NCBI RefSeq assembly: GCF_014203715.1
Contig: NZ_JACHJP010000010.1
Coordinates: 1-64,000 of the forward strand
Direction: 5' to 3'
DNA: 64,000 nucleotides
From: Streptosporangium saharense
GTDB taxonomy: Bacteria; Actinomycetota; Actinomycetes; Streptosporangiales; Streptosporangiaceae
This document shows, in pieces, positions 8,077-17,074 of the stretch. A program made the position numbers and the translations under genes. The first letter of the stretch is position 1, and each line of letters opens with the position of its first letter. A model generated the notes under the pieces. It made no database searches and was not told the DNA's origin. It worked only from the letters and a program-made list of their open reading frames with translations.

Positions 8077-8470
8077 CGCTTGGCGCTCCCTTCTGTCCGG
8101 GCGGCCCGAACTCCTTGTCCCTACGGACGGTAGCGTTCCACATCGTCGCGGCACGTGATCCGGTGCGCGCAGGAGGATTCCTGCCACGACGCCCCCGGCA
8201 CGCTCCTGGACACGGTGTTCCTGGATGTCGTTCCTGGATGTCGTGAGGGTACGCGTGGGCGGCCGCCGGTTCCATCAGGGTGACAACGAGCGAGACACGT
8301 ACAGTAGTTCGCGGACGGCCCATCCCGATCGGCGAGTGGCCGGTGCGAAACGCGGCGCGGCTTCCGATACGGTCAAGGCGTCACGGGGCGGCGCGATCGT
8401 CCGCGGCGTTCCCGTGCGACCGCCACACCGGCCGCCGCGCCGGTGGGGGACGGCTTTCGAAAGGGGGCGC
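8077..8470. other. Divergent regulatory region upstream of the tlyA operon
   Basis: About 390 bases without a supported gene lie between the leftward SCP2 gene and the rightward operon. The region holds an exact tandem 13-base repeat (8218-8243) and possible -10 hexamers TACAGT near 8315 and TACGGT near 8368. Reading frames that cross it lack ribosome sites and coding character. Confidence 0.4.
8218..8243. repeat. Exact 13-bp tandem direct repeat
   Basis: TTCCTGGATGTCG occurs twice head to tail with no spacer, in non-coding sequence between divergent genes. It may be a pair of regulator sites or a small slippage duplication. Confidence 0.6.
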
Positions 8471-8644
8471 ATGACGGACCTTCCGGGGGAGACCGGCGAG
8501 GAGCGGGTCGACGTCGCGCTGGGCGCGCTCGCCCGGCTGGGCACGACGCCCGTCTCGGCGCACGCGGGCGTGTTCGAGGAGGTGTTCGCCGGGCTCGAAC
8601 AGGCGCTCGCCGCGGCGGACGGCACCGCGGAACAGCCCCGGTGA
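8471..8644 (+). CDS. Small conserved protein upstream of tlyA
   Basis: A 57-residue acidic protein (MTDLPGETGEERVDVALGAL, then VFEEVFAGLEQALAAADG). It sits in the place of Rv1693 in M. tuberculosis, which is also a tiny unassigned protein before tlyA. ATG 8471 has AAAGGGGGC just upstream. Its TGA overlaps the GTG of tlyA (GTGA), so the two are translationally coupled. There is no signal peptide or membrane segment. No function is known; a role in TlyA expression or folding is only a guess. Confidence 0.7.
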   Translation: MTDLPGETGEERVDVALGALARLGTTPVSAHAGVFEEVFAGLEQALAAADGTAEQPR

Positions 8645-9459
8645 GCCGTCGCACCCGCCTCGACAGCGAGCTGGTACGGCGCGGCCTTGCCAGATCCCGC
8701 GAACAGGCGTCCCAGCTCATCGAGGCCGGCAGGGTCACCGTCGGCGGCCAGGTCGCGGCCAAGCCCGCCACCCAGGTGGAGACCGCCTCCGCGATCGTGG
8801 TGGCCGAGGCCGTCGAGGGGCCCGACTACGTCTCGCGGGGAGCCCACAAGCTGCTCGGCGCCCTTGAGGCCTTCGGGCCACGGGGCCTGACCGTCACGGG
8901 GCGTCACTGCCTGGACGCCGGGGCCTCGACCGGGGGTTTCACCGACGTGCTGCTGCGCGGCGGCGCCGCGCACGTGCTGGCCGTCGACGTCGGCTACGGC
9001 CAGCTGGCCTGGTCGCTGCGGACCGACGAACGGGTCACGGTCATGGAACGGGTCAACGTCAGGGACCTGACCCCCGAGATGGTCGGTCAGCCGCCCACAC
9101 TGATCGTCGGGGACCTGTCGTTCATCTCGCTGCGCCTGGTGCTGCCCGCCCTGGTCGCCTGCGCCGCGGAGCGGGCCGACTTCGCGATGCTGGTCAAGCC
9201 CCAGTTCGAGGTGGGCAGGGAGCGGGTCGGTGCGGGCGGGGTCGTCAGGGACCCGGTGCTGCGGGGCCAGGCCGTACAGGATGTGGCCGACAGCGCGCGG
9301 GCGCTCGGCCTGACCGTGCGGGGTGTCACCGCGAGCCCGTTGCCGGGCCCGTCGGGCAATGTCGAGTACGTCATCTGGCTGGGCAGGGGGGAAGGCCCGC
9401 CCCCGGTCGAGGACGTCGCGGCCGAGATCGGCCGCGCGGTCGCGGAAGGTCCCCAGTAG
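8641..9459 (+). CDS. tlyA: TlyA, 16S/23S rRNA 2'-O-methyltransferase
   Basis: A 272-residue S-adenosylmethionine-dependent RNA 2'-O-methyltransferase. Residues about 1-60 are an S4 RNA-binding domain (RLDSELVRRGLARSREQASQ). The rest is an FtsJ/Rossmann domain: SRGAHKLLGAL carries the first catalytic lysine, CLDAGASTGGFTDVLL binds SAM, VGDLSFISLRLVLP and AMLVKPQFEVGRE give the D-K-E remainder of the catalytic set. In mycobacteria TlyA methylates 16S C1409 and 23S C1920 and its loss gives capreomycin resistance. It starts with GTG 8641, overlapping the small gene before it; nadK follows 25 bases later. Confidence 0.93.
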   Translation: MSRRTRLDSELVRRGLARSREQASQLIEAGRVTVGGQVAAKPATQVETASAIVVAEAVEGPDYVSRGAHKLLGALEAFGPRGLTVTGRHCLDAGASTGGFTDVLLRGGAAHVLAVDVGYGQLAWSLRTDERVTVMERVNVRDLTPEMVGQPPTLIVGDLSFISLRLVLPALVACAAERADFAMLVKPQFEVGRERVGAGGVVRDPVLRGQAVQDVADSARALGLTVRGVTASPLPGPSGNVEYVIWLGRGEGPPPVEDVAAEIGRAVAEGPQ

Positions 9460-9484
9460 TGCCCGTCCTCCGGGAGAGTGGAAC

Positions 9485-10390
9485 ATGACTGCCAAGCGCA
9501 CCGTGCTGGTCACCGCCCACACCGGGCGGGAGGCGGCCGTGGACAGCGCCCGCCTGGTGATCGGCAGACTGGTCGAGGCCGGGCTGACCGTCCGCGTCCT
9601 GCGGGCCGAGGCCGAGTCGATCGCGTGCTCGGGCGCCGAGGTGACGCCCGCGGGTGAGGCGGCGGTGCACGACGCCGAGATGATGATCGTCCTGGGCGGC
9701 GACGGCAGCCTGCTGCGGGCCGCGGAGCTCGCCCGTCCCGCCGGGGTGCCGCTGCTCGGCGTCAACCTCGGGCACGTCGGCTTCCTGGCCGAGGCGGAGG
9801 TCGAGAACCTCTCCGACGCCGTCGACTCCGTGGTGCGGGGCCGCTACGACGTCGAGGAGCGGATGACCATCGACGTCGCCGCGCGCCTCAACGGGCAGCT
9901 GCTGGCCGACACCTGGGCGCTCAACGAGGCCACAGTGGAGAAACGCGAGCGGATGCTCGAAGTGGTCGCCGAGATCGACGGAAGGCCGCTGTCGCGCTGG
10001 GGGTGCGACGGGGTCATCTGCGCCACGCCGACGGGCTCGACCGCCTATGCCTTCTCCGCGGGCGGCCCGGTGGTGTGGCCGGAGGTCGAGGCGATGCTGC
10101 TGGTGCCGATCAGCGCCCACGCGCTGTTCGCCAGGCCGCTGGTCGTCTCCCCGCGTTCGACGCTGGCCCTGGAGATCCAGCCCGCGACGGCGGGGGCGGT
10201 GCTGTGGTGCGACGGCCGCCGCCGCTTCGACCTGCCCGCGGGCGCGCGCGTCGAGGTCCGCCGAGCCGACCTTCCCGTACGGCTCGCGCGCCTGCACGGG
10301 ATCGAGGACACCGGGGCACCCTTCACCGACAGGCTGGTCGCCAAGTTCGACCTTCCCGTCCAGGGATGGCGCGGCCGGACGCGAGCCTAG
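9485..10390 (+). CDS. nadK: NAD kinase
   Basis: A 301-residue ATP- or polyphosphate-dependent NAD kinase that makes NADP. The catalytic GGDGSLLRA motif is near residue 71, followed by GVNLGHVGFLAEAE, the NE/D motif in TWALNEATVEK, and the glycine-rich CATPTGSTAYAFSAGGP. ATG 9485 has GGGAGAG just upstream, so the shorter start is preferred over upstream in-frame codons inside tlyA. It sits between tlyA and recN, as in mycobacteria (Rv1694-1695-1696). Confidence 0.94.
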   Translation: MTAKRTVLVTAHTGREAAVDSARLVIGRLVEAGLTVRVLRAEAESIACSGAEVTPAGEAAVHDAEMMIVLGGDGSLLRAAELARPAGVPLLGVNLGHVGFLAEAEVENLSDAVDSVVRGRYDVEERMTIDVAARLNGQLLADTWALNEATVEKRERMLEVVAEIDGRPLSRWGCDGVICATPTGSTAYAFSAGGPVVWPEVEAMLLVPISAHALFARPLVVSPRSTLALEIQPATAGAVLWCDGRRRFDLPAGARVEVRRADLPVRLARLHGIEDTGAPFTDRLVAKFDLPVQGWRGRTRA

Positions 10391-10480
10391 ATCGTCCGGG
10401 CGGCGGACGCCCCGAACGCGTAGGATCGTGCCCGCGCACCGCACTGATGTTCGGTGAATTCGATGTGACGGGAGGGACCA

Positions 10481-12193
10481 GTGCGACCCAGGGTCGAGGA
10501 GGTCCGCATCCAAGGGCTCGGTGTGATCGACGAGGCCGTCCTGGTGCTCTCGCCGGGGTTCACCGTGCTCACAGGTGAGACGGGTGCGGGTAAGACCATG
10601 GTTGTGACCGGTCTCGGACTGCTGTTCGGAGGCAGGGCGGACCCCGCCCGCGTCCGTCCGGGGTCGGACAAGGCGACGGTCGAGGGCACCCTCGTGGTCG
10701 ATCCGGCGGGGCGGGTCGCCCAGCAGGTGCAGGACGTGGGCGGCCAGGTCGAGGACGGCGAGCTGATCATCTCTCGCACCGTCTCCGCGGAGGGCCGCAG
10801 CAGGGCCTGGCTCGGCGGGCGGAGCGTGCCCGTCGGCACCCTCACCTACCTGGCCGAGGACCTGGTCGCCGTGCACGGCCAGATGGACCAGCAGCGCCTG
10901 CTGCAGCCGGGACGCCAGCGCGCGGCCCTCGACCGCTACGCGGGTGAGGAGCTGGTCAAGCCGCTGCGCTCCTACGAGCAGGCCTACAAACGGCACCGGC
11001 AGGTCACCGACCAGCTGGCCGAGCTCACCGCCAGGGCCAGGGAACGCGCCCAGGAGGCCGACCTGCTCAGGTTCGGGCTCCAGGAGGTCGAGCAGGCCGA
11101 ACCCCGGCAGGGGGAGGAGACCGAGCTGCGCGAGGAGGAGGGGCGCCTCGCCCACGCCGACTCCCTCAGGAGCGCCGCCGAGACCGCGCACGTCGCGCTG
11201 CTGGGCGACCCGATGTCCGTCGAGGGGGAGATGCAGGACGCCGTCACCCTGGTCGGCCGGGCCCGCGCCGCCGTCGAGGCGGTCCGTGACTTCGACCCGG
11301 CGCTCGCCGGGATCGCCGACCGGCTCGCCGAGGCGGGCTACCTGATCTCGGACGTGGCCACCGAGCTCGCCGCCTACGCCGAGTCGGTCGAGGCAGATCC
11401 CGCACGGCTGGCGGCCGTGCAGGAACGCCAGGCCGTACTCAACCACCTGCTGCGCAAGTACGGCGAGGACACCGGTGTCGTGCTCGCCTGGGCCGAGCAG
11501 GCCGCCTCGCGGGTCGCCGAGCTCGAAGGCGACGACGAGCGGATCGGCGAGCTCACCCGCGAGCACGAGGAACTCACCCGCAGGCTGACCGACCTGGCCG
11601 CCGAGCTGACCCGCGTCAGGACGGTCGCGGCCGAACGGTTCGGGCAGGACGTCACCGAGGAGCTCACCGCGCTGGCCATGCCGCACGCCAGGGTGACCGT
11701 CGTCATCACCCCCGCGGCGGAGTTCGGCCCGCACGGGATCGACGAGGTCGAGCTGCGCATGGCCCCGCACCCCGCCTCGCCCGCGCTGCCGCTGAACAAG
11801 GGCGCCTCCGGCGGTGAGCTGAGCCGGGTCATGCTCGCCATCGAGGTCGTCTTCGCCGGTGCCGACCCCGTCCCGACGTTCGTCTTCGACGAGGTGGACG
11901 CCGGGGTCGGCGGCAAGGCCGCGGTGGAGATCGGCCGCAGGCTGGCACGTCTGGCACGCACCGCCCAGGTGATCGTCGTCACCCACCTGCCCCAGGTCGC
12001 CGCCTTCGCCGACCAGCACCTCGTGGTGGAGAAGGCGAGCGACGGCAGCGTGGTGCGCAGCGGCGTCGTCGCCCTTGACAGGGACGGCAGGGCGCGCGAA
12101 CTCTCCCGGATGCTCGCCGGGCTTGAGGACTCCGAACTGGGCAGGGCGCACGCGCAGGAACTACTGTCGATCGCCGCCGCAGACAAGGCCTGA
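10481..12193 (+). CDS. recN: DNA repair protein RecN
   Basis: A 570-residue SMC-like ATPase acting early in double-strand break repair. Walker A (GETGAGKTMVVTGL) is near residue 32; long coiled-coil arms follow, rich in Glu/Arg/Ala; the ABC signature GASGGELSRVMLAIEV is near residue 444 and Walker B is TFVFDEVDAGVGGKA. The start is GTG 10481 with GGGAGGGA about six bases upstream. The 90-base gap after nadK contains TAGGAT (10421-10426), a possible own promoter. I see no LexA box or RecA-NDp motif at recN, unlike uvrA and uvrC. Confidence 0.94.
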   Translation: MRPRVEEVRIQGLGVIDEAVLVLSPGFTVLTGETGAGKTMVVTGLGLLFGGRADPARVRPGSDKATVEGTLVVDPAGRVAQQVQDVGGQVEDGELIISRTVSAEGRSRAWLGGRSVPVGTLTYLAEDLVAVHGQMDQQRLLQPGRQRAALDRYAGEELVKPLRSYEQAYKRHRQVTDQLAELTARARERAQEADLLRFGLQEVEQAEPRQGEETELREEEGRLAHADSLRSAAETAHVALLGDPMSVEGEMQDAVTLVGRARAAVEAVRDFDPALAGIADRLAEAGYLISDVATELAAYAESVEADPARLAAVQERQAVLNHLLRKYGEDTGVVLAWAEQAASRVAELEGDDERIGELTREHEELTRRLTDLAAELTRVRTVAAERFGQDVTEELTALAMPHARVTVVITPAAEFGPHGIDEVELRMAPHPASPALPLNKGASGGELSRVMLAIEVVFAGADPVPTFVFDEVDAGVGGKAAVEIGRRLARLARTAQVIVVTHLPQVAAFADQHLVVEKASDGSVVRSGVVALDRDGRARELSRMLAGLEDSELGRAHAQELLSIAAADKA

Positions 12194-12355
12194 CCCCGGC
12201 CTGAAGACCAGGTCACGGATGGTCGCGAGGTAGGAATAACGGGGGGTGTTTTGGATAGCTGGGGGCGAGGACCGCGTGGGGATCTTCAGTGACGAACCTG
12301 ACACACCGTCAACCGCGTGGCTCGGCCGGTCTTTCCCTCTGGCAGGATGGTCGTG

Positions 12356-13567
12356 ATGAAGGTGCCGACGGACGAGCTTCAGCGCAGGCTCAACGGTTAC
12401 CTCCGCCGCAGGAAGGCCACGGACCTTCCCGGGGTGACGGCAGTGGCGAGAATCGATCGGCGGACCAAGAGGCTGACCAAGCGTCTCAAGGCCGGGGAAA
12501 TCGCGATTATCGATCACGTTGACGTTGACCGGGTGAGCGCGGAGGCGCTTGTCGCGTGCGGTGCGGCGGCGGTGGTCAACGTCGCGGCGGGCATCAGCGG
12601 CCGCTACCCCAACCTGGGGCCGCAGATCCTCGTCGAGGCGGGGGTGACGTTCGTCGACAACGCCACCGCCGAGGTCTTCGACCGCGTCAAGGACGGCGAC
12701 CTGGTCAGGGTGCACGACGGCGTCGTCTACCTCGACGACGAGGTGGTCGCCAAGGGCGACGTGCAGTCGACCGAGTCGATCGACGCGGCGATGGTCGAGG
12801 CCAGGGCCGGGCTGACCGTCCAGATCGAGGCGTTCGCCGCCAACACCATGGAGTACGTCAGGCGTGAGCGTGACCTGCTCATCGACGGTGTCGGCGTCCC
12901 CGACATCGCGACCGTCATGGAGGGCAGGCACGTCCTCATCGTGGTGCGCGGTTACCACTACAAGGAGGACATCGCCGTCCTGCGCCCCTACATCAGGGAG
13001 TACCGCCCGATCATGATCGGGGTGGACGGCGGCGCCGACGCCCTCCTGGAGGCCGGTTACGTGCCCGACATCATCGTCGGCGACTTCGACTCCGTCTCCA
13101 CCAAGGCCCTGACCTGCGGCGCCGAACTGGTCGTGCACGCCTATCGCGACGGCAGGGCGCCCGGCCTCGAACGGGTGCAGCAGCTCGGCTGCAGCGCCGT
13201 GGTCTTCCCCGCCATCGGCACCAGCGAGGACATCGCCATGCTGCTCGCCGACGACAAGGGCGCCGACCTGATGGTCGCCGTCGGCACCCACGCGACGCTG
13301 GTGGAGTTCCTCGACAAGGGCCGCTCCGGCATGGCCAGCACCTTCCTCACCCGTCTGCGGGTCGGGGGCAAGCTCATCGACGCGAAGGGCGTCAGCCGGC
13401 TCTACCGCAGCCGGATCTCAACTCCGTCTCTGCTCCTGCTCGTCGCCACCACGCTGATCACCATGGGGCTGGCCATCATGGTCTCCCCGGTGGGCAAGAT
13501 CTGGCTCGACAGCGTCCGCGACATCTGGAACGGCTTCATCTTCTGGCTGGTCGGACTCTTCTCGTGA
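12356..13567 (+). CDS. steA: SteA, putative cytokinetic-ring protein
   Basis: About 403 residues. The body resembles the thiamin pyrophosphokinase-like fold of SteA proteins (VVNVAAGISGRYPNLGP, VIVRGYHYKED-type segment, MIGVDGGADALLEAGYVPDI, IVGDFDSVS). The C-terminus carries two membrane segments (TPSLLLLVATTLITMGLAIM and IWNGFIFWLVGLFS). In Corynebacterium glutamicum SteA and SteB form a pair at the division site that acts in cell separation with the RipA hydrolase. ATG 12356 is chosen with AGGA eight bases before; ATG 12347 is also in frame. The last codons overlap steB. Enzymatic activity as a pyrophosphokinase is not implied. Confidence 0.88.
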   Translation: MKVPTDELQRRLNGYLRRRKATDLPGVTAVARIDRRTKRLTKRLKAGEIAIIDHVDVDRVSAEALVACGAAAVVNVAAGISGRYPNLGPQILVEAGVTFVDNATAEVFDRVKDGDLVRVHDGVVYLDDEVVAKGDVQSTESIDAAMVEARAGLTVQIEAFAANTMEYVRRERDLLIDGVGVPDIATVMEGRHVLIVVRGYHYKEDIAVLRPYIREYRPIMIGVDGGADALLEAGYVPDIIVGDFDSVSTKALTCGAELVVHAYRDGRAPGLERVQQLGCSAVVFPAIGTSEDIAMLLADDKGADLMVAVGTHATLVEFLDKGRSGMASTFLTRLRVGGKLIDAKGVSRLYRSRISTPSLLLLVATTLITMGLAIMVSPVGKIWLDSVRDIWNGFIFWLVGLFS

Positions 13568-14529
13568 TTGATTTCCGCTATCACCTCGTCTCCATCGTCG
13601 CGATCTTCCTCGCGCTCTCCGTCGGCATCGTGCTGGGCACGACCCTGCTGAAGGAGCCCGCCATCGACACGGCGGAGACCCTGGCCAACCAGCTCAGGCT
13701 GAGTAACAACGAGCTGCGCGCCGAGCTGAAGACGGTGCAGGGGCAGAACGCCGCAAACGACGCGTTCGTCACGGCCGACACCCCCAAGCTCGTGCGTGAC
13801 GCGCTCGCCGGTGAGCGCGTCGTCATCGTCGAGGCCCCCGGCAGCTCGGTGAGCCTGCGTGAGGCGGTGCAGCAGGTGCTCACCGCGTCCGGGGCGATCG
13901 TGAGCGGCCGGGTCACCCTGACCGACAAATACCTCGACGCCGCGCAGTCGGGCGTCATCGACAAGCTGGCCACCGACACCAAGCCGATCGAGATGGCCTT
14001 CACCGCGGAGGACACGCCCTACGACAAGGCTGCGACGGTGCTCGCCGGCGCGATCGTGACCGGCGACCCCGCGCAGGTCGGCAAGACGAACCCGGTCGCG
14101 GCCGGGGTCCTTGAGGCCTTCCAGCGCGGTGGCCTGATCAACGTCGCGGAGCAGCCCGCCAAGCGTGCCGACCTGGCCCTGCTGATCGGCCCGGCCGAGC
14201 CGTACGCCGGGGACACCGCCGTCGCGCAGTCGGCCGCGGTGGTCTCGATGGCCACGGCGCTCGACGAGGCGGGCCGGGGGACGGTGCTGGCCGGTCCGCC
14301 GAACAGCGGTGCCTCCGGTGGCGTCCTGGCCGCGCTGCGTGAGGACACCGTCGCCGCGGAGAAGGTCTCGACCGTCGACAACGTCGATATGCCTTCGGGC
14401 AGGGTCGTGGTGGTCTACGCTCTGCGGGAACAACTGTCAGGCTCTTCAGGCCAGTACGGCATGGGCCCCGGCGTCTCGGGCATCGAGCCCAGCGCGTCCC
14501 CCGCCCCCGAGCCCACCTCCGGAGGATGA
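13564..14529 (+). CDS. steB: SteB / MctB-like membrane-anchored protein
   Basis: A 321-residue protein starting at GTG 13564, overlapping the steA stop. The N-terminus MIDFRYHLVSIVAIFLALSV is typical of the DUF3186/MctB family and is a single membrane anchor, followed by a coiled coil (ETLANQLRLSNNELRAELKT) and a large extracytoplasmic domain; the C-terminus is a Pro/Ser-rich tail. The family was described as the copper-exporting channel MctB in M. tuberculosis (Rv1698) and, more recently, as SteB, partner of SteA, in corynebacteria. Adjacency and overlap with steA favour the cell-separation role here. Confidence 0.87.
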   Translation: MIDFRYHLVSIVAIFLALSVGIVLGTTLLKEPAIDTAETLANQLRLSNNELRAELKTVQGQNAANDAFVTADTPKLVRDALAGERVVIVEAPGSSVSLREAVQQVLTASGAIVSGRVTLTDKYLDAAQSGVIDKLATDTKPIEMAFTAEDTPYDKAATVLAGAIVTGDPAQVGKTNPVAAGVLEAFQRGGLINVAEQPAKRADLALLIGPAEPYAGDTAVAQSAAVVSMATALDEAGRGTVLAGPPNSGASGGVLAALREDTVAAEKVSTVDNVDMPSGRVVVVYALREQLSGSSGQYGMGPGVSGIEPSASPAPEPTSGG

Positions 14530-14534
14530 CCCCC

Positions 14535-15398
14535 ATGGCTCGTCGCGCTCTTCTCGGCGCCCTGGCAGGCGCGCTCGCCGGAGCGGCCGCCGCCCGCCTG
14601 GCCTACACGGCCTTCAGCCGCAGGCCACCGGTCGGTGACACGGAGACCTGGGAGCGGACCAACCACAGGGGTGAGCAGATCACCCTGCTTGAGGGACCCG
14701 CCTTCGCCGCGGGTGCCGCCGCGGCCGCGACGGTGCTTCCCGGGCTGCCCGCGAGGACCCGCGCCGCCGTGCTGCTCGCCGTCACGGGCAGCGGCGCCCT
14801 GGGTGCCTACGACGACCTGTACGGCGCGACCGCCTCCAAGGGCTTCCGGGGGCATCTGAACGCCCTGGCCAAGGGGGAGGTCACCAGCGGCGCCGTGAAG
14901 CTGTTCGGCATCGGCGTGACGGGCCTGGCCGCCGCGGCCCTGACCGCCCGCCGTCCCGTGGACGTCGCGATCGACGGGGCGCTCGTCGCGGGCTCGGCCA
15001 ACCTGGCGAACCTGTTCGACCTGCGGCCCGGGCGCGCGATCAAGGTGGGCCTGCTGGCCGGGATCCCCCTGCTGGCCGCCGGGGTGCGCCGGGACGACCC
15101 GGTCGCGGCGATCCTGGCCGCGCTGCCCGCCGGGGCGGCGCTGGCGCTGCTGCCCGAGGACCTGGGCGAGCGGGCCATGCTGGGCGACGCGGGGGCCAAC
15201 GCCCTGGGCGCGCTCGTGGGCCTGGCGGCCACCGCCACCCTCGGCAGGCCCGGCCGTCTGGCCGTGCTTGGCACCGTGGTCGCGCTCACCGCCGCCTCTG
15301 AGCGGATCAGCTTCACCAGGGTCATCGCCGCCAACCCGGTGCTCAACCGCATCGACATGCTCGGCCGCCGTCCCGTGGAGCAGGCGCCCGCCGACTGA
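14535..15398 (+). CDS. WecA/MraY-like polyprenyl-phosphate glycosyl-1-phosphate transferase
   Basis: About 287 residues, hydrophobic, with several membrane segments. It retains the hallmarks of the MraY/WecA family: GAYDDLYG for the paired aspartates, NLANLFDLRPGRAIK as a NxxNxxD-type motif, and LGDAGANALGALVGLAA. The family links a sugar 1-phosphate from a UDP-sugar to undecaprenyl or decaprenyl phosphate. It is shorter than MraY (about 360), and the donor is unknown. ATG 14535 follows GGAGG by nine bases; ATG 14526, overlapping the steB stop, is also in frame. Its TGA overlaps the ATG of the MurJ-like gene, so the genes are coupled. Confidence 0.75.
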   Translation: MARRALLGALAGALAGAAAARLAYTAFSRRPPVGDTETWERTNHRGEQITLLEGPAFAAGAAAAATVLPGLPARTRAAVLLAVTGSGALGAYDDLYGATASKGFRGHLNALAKGEVTSGAVKLFGIGVTGLAAAALTARRPVDVAIDGALVAGSANLANLFDLRPGRAIKVGLLAGIPLLAAGVRRDDPVAAILAALPAGAALALLPEDLGERAMLGDAGANALGALVGLAATATLGRPGRLAVLGTVVALTAASERISFTRVIAANPVLNRIDMLGRRPVEQAPAD

Positions 15399-17074
15399 TG
15401 ACCAGGAAGATCGGGCAGGGGGTCGCGGGGGCGGCGCTCCTGATCGGGGTCGTGACCGTCGTGGCCCGGATGGTGGGATTCGGCCGCTATCTCGTCCAGT
15501 CCCAGACCGTCGGCAACCTCTGCCTGAGCACCGCCTACAACACCGCCAACTACGTCCCCAACATCGTTTTCGAGCTGGTCGCGGGCGGTGCGCTGGCCGG
15601 GACCGTGGTCCCGGTCCTGGCCGCGGCGGCATCGAGGTCCGGCACCGATCCCGAGGCGAGGGCCGAGGTCGGCAGGACCACCTCGGCGCTGCTGACCTGG
15701 GTGCTGCTGGTCCTGGTCCCGCTGACCCTGCTCATCGCCGCCTTCGCGGGGCCCGTCGTCACCCTGCTGGTCGGCGACGTCGGCGACTGCGACGTGCGGC
15801 AGGTCATCGGGGTCGGTACGGACATGCTCGTCGTCTTCGCTCCCCGGATGATCTTCTTCGGGCTCGCGGTCATCCTCTACGGTGTGCTCCAGGCCCACCG
15901 GCGCTTCATGGGCCCCGCCCTGGCGCCGCTGGTGTCCAGTCTGCTGATCGTCGGTTCCTACCTGGTCTTCCAGCCGCTCGCGGGCGAGGCCGCCCACGAC
16001 CTGTCCGCCCTCACCACGGCGGGGCAGCTGACGCTCTCCCTCGGCGCGACCGTCGCCGCGGCGGCGATGGTCGTCACGGTGATCGGTCCCGTCGCCCGGC
16101 TGCGGTTACGGCTGCGGCCCTCGCTGTCCTTCCCGCCCGGCGTCGCCGCCCGTGCCCGGCAGCTCGCGACGGCGGGCGTCGCGGTCCTCGTGGCGCAGCA
16201 GATGACGCTGACCGTGGTGGTCCGCCTGGCCAACGACCTGGGCGGGGCCGGGGCGACGGGCGTCTACACCTACGCCTGGGCGCTGTACCAGCTTCCCTTC
16301 GCGGTCCTCGTGGTGCCGGTGGCGACCAGTTCGTTCCCGGTGCTCGCCACCAGGGCGGGCGACGGCGACCGTGCGGGGTTCGACGACCTCACCGCCTCGA
16401 CCACCCGGGTCGTGCTGCTGGTCACGGGGCTGGCGGCCGGGGTGATGGCCGCGGTCGCCGTACCCGTGTCCAGGGTGTTCCTGCAGGGCACCCCGGGCGG
16501 CGACCCGGCGGAGATGGCGCGGGCGGTCGTGCTGTTCGCGCCTGGCCTGGCGGGATACGCGCTGATGTTCCACCTCGCCCGGGTCCTGTACGCCTGCGGC
16601 AGGGGCAGGTCCGCCGCGGTTGCCTCCGTCGTGGGATGGACGGTCGCGCTGGTGGCGCAGATCCTGCTGGCCAGGGCCGCGACCGAGCGGACCGACGTGG
16701 TCGGCGACCTGGCGCTCGGCAGCACCCTCGGCATGACCGCGGGCGGGATCCTGCTGGTGCTCGCCGTACTGAGGGCCAGGGGGACGGCGGCGCTGCGCGG
16801 GGCCTGGCGGGGCCTGCTGGCCGCAGTCGCCGGTGGCGGGGCGGCCTACGCTGTGGGCCTGGCGGTCGTCACGGCCTTCGAGGACGTCTCCAAGTGGATG
16901 TGCGTCCCGGTCGGGCTGGGGGCCGCGGTGGCGGGTTCGGTGGCGTTCGCGGCGGTGGCCGCGGTGATCGACAGACCGGACGCCCGGATGCTGCTGGCGC
17001 GCTTCAGACGGGCCTCCGCCGAGAGCCCCCAGGAAGCTCGGACCTTTCGGGAAGGGAGCGGTGCCGATGACTGA
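15398..17074 (+). CDS. MurJ/MviN-like lipid flippase
   Basis: A 558-residue polytopic membrane protein of the MOP superfamily with about 14 hydrophobic segments. The N-terminal part VVTVVARMVGFGRYLVQSQT and NYVPNIVFELVAGGALAGTVVPVL matches the MurJ/MviN pattern. Such proteins flip lipid II or other undecaprenyl-linked sugars across the membrane. Because it lies between a GPT-like transferase and a glycosyltransferase, and not in a cell-wall cluster, I infer a paralogue that flips a different lipid-linked glycan. Its ATG overlaps the stop of the preceding gene (TGATG) and its end overlaps the next start. Confidence 0.82.
   Translation: MTRKIGQGVAGAALLIGVVTVVARMVGFGRYLVQSQTVGNLCLSTAYNTANYVPNIVFELVAGGALAGTVVPVLAAAASRSGTDPEARAEVGRTTSALLTWVLLVLVPLTLLIAAFAGPVVTLLVGDVGDCDVRQVIGVGTDMLVVFAPRMIFFGLAVILYGVLQAHRRFMGPALAPLVSSLLIVGSYLVFQPLAGEAAHDLSALTTAGQLTLSLGATVAAAAMVVTVIGPVARLRLRLRPSLSFPPGVAARARQLATAGVAVLVAQQMTLTVVVRLANDLGGAGATGVYTYAWALYQLPFAVLVVPVATSSFPVLATRAGDGDRAGFDDLTASTTRVVLLVTGLAAGVMAAVAVPVSRVFLQGTPGGDPAEMARAVVLFAPGLAGYALMFHLARVLYACGRGRSAAVASVVGWTVALVAQILLARAATERTDVVGDLALGSTLGMTAGGILLVLAVLRARGTAALRGAWRGLLAAVAGGGAAYAVGLAVVTAFEDVSKWMCVPVGLGAAVAGSVAFAAVAAVIDRPDARMLLARFRRASAESPQEARTFREGSGADD

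Noticed and set aside
8225..8470. N-terminal extension of the small protein upstream of tlyA
   Set aside because: The added 82 residues are Arg-rich, cross the regulatory region, and the ATG at 8471 has a proper ribosome site.
10391..10480. RecA-NDp or LexA site in front of recN
   Set aside because: A TAGGAT hexamer is present but the TTGTC part is missing at the required spacing, and no GAAC-N4-GTTC box is present.
9371..12151. Long minus-strand frame opposite nadK and recN
   Set aside because: The plus strand encodes clear NadK and RecN motifs; the opposite frame is a GC-bias shadow.
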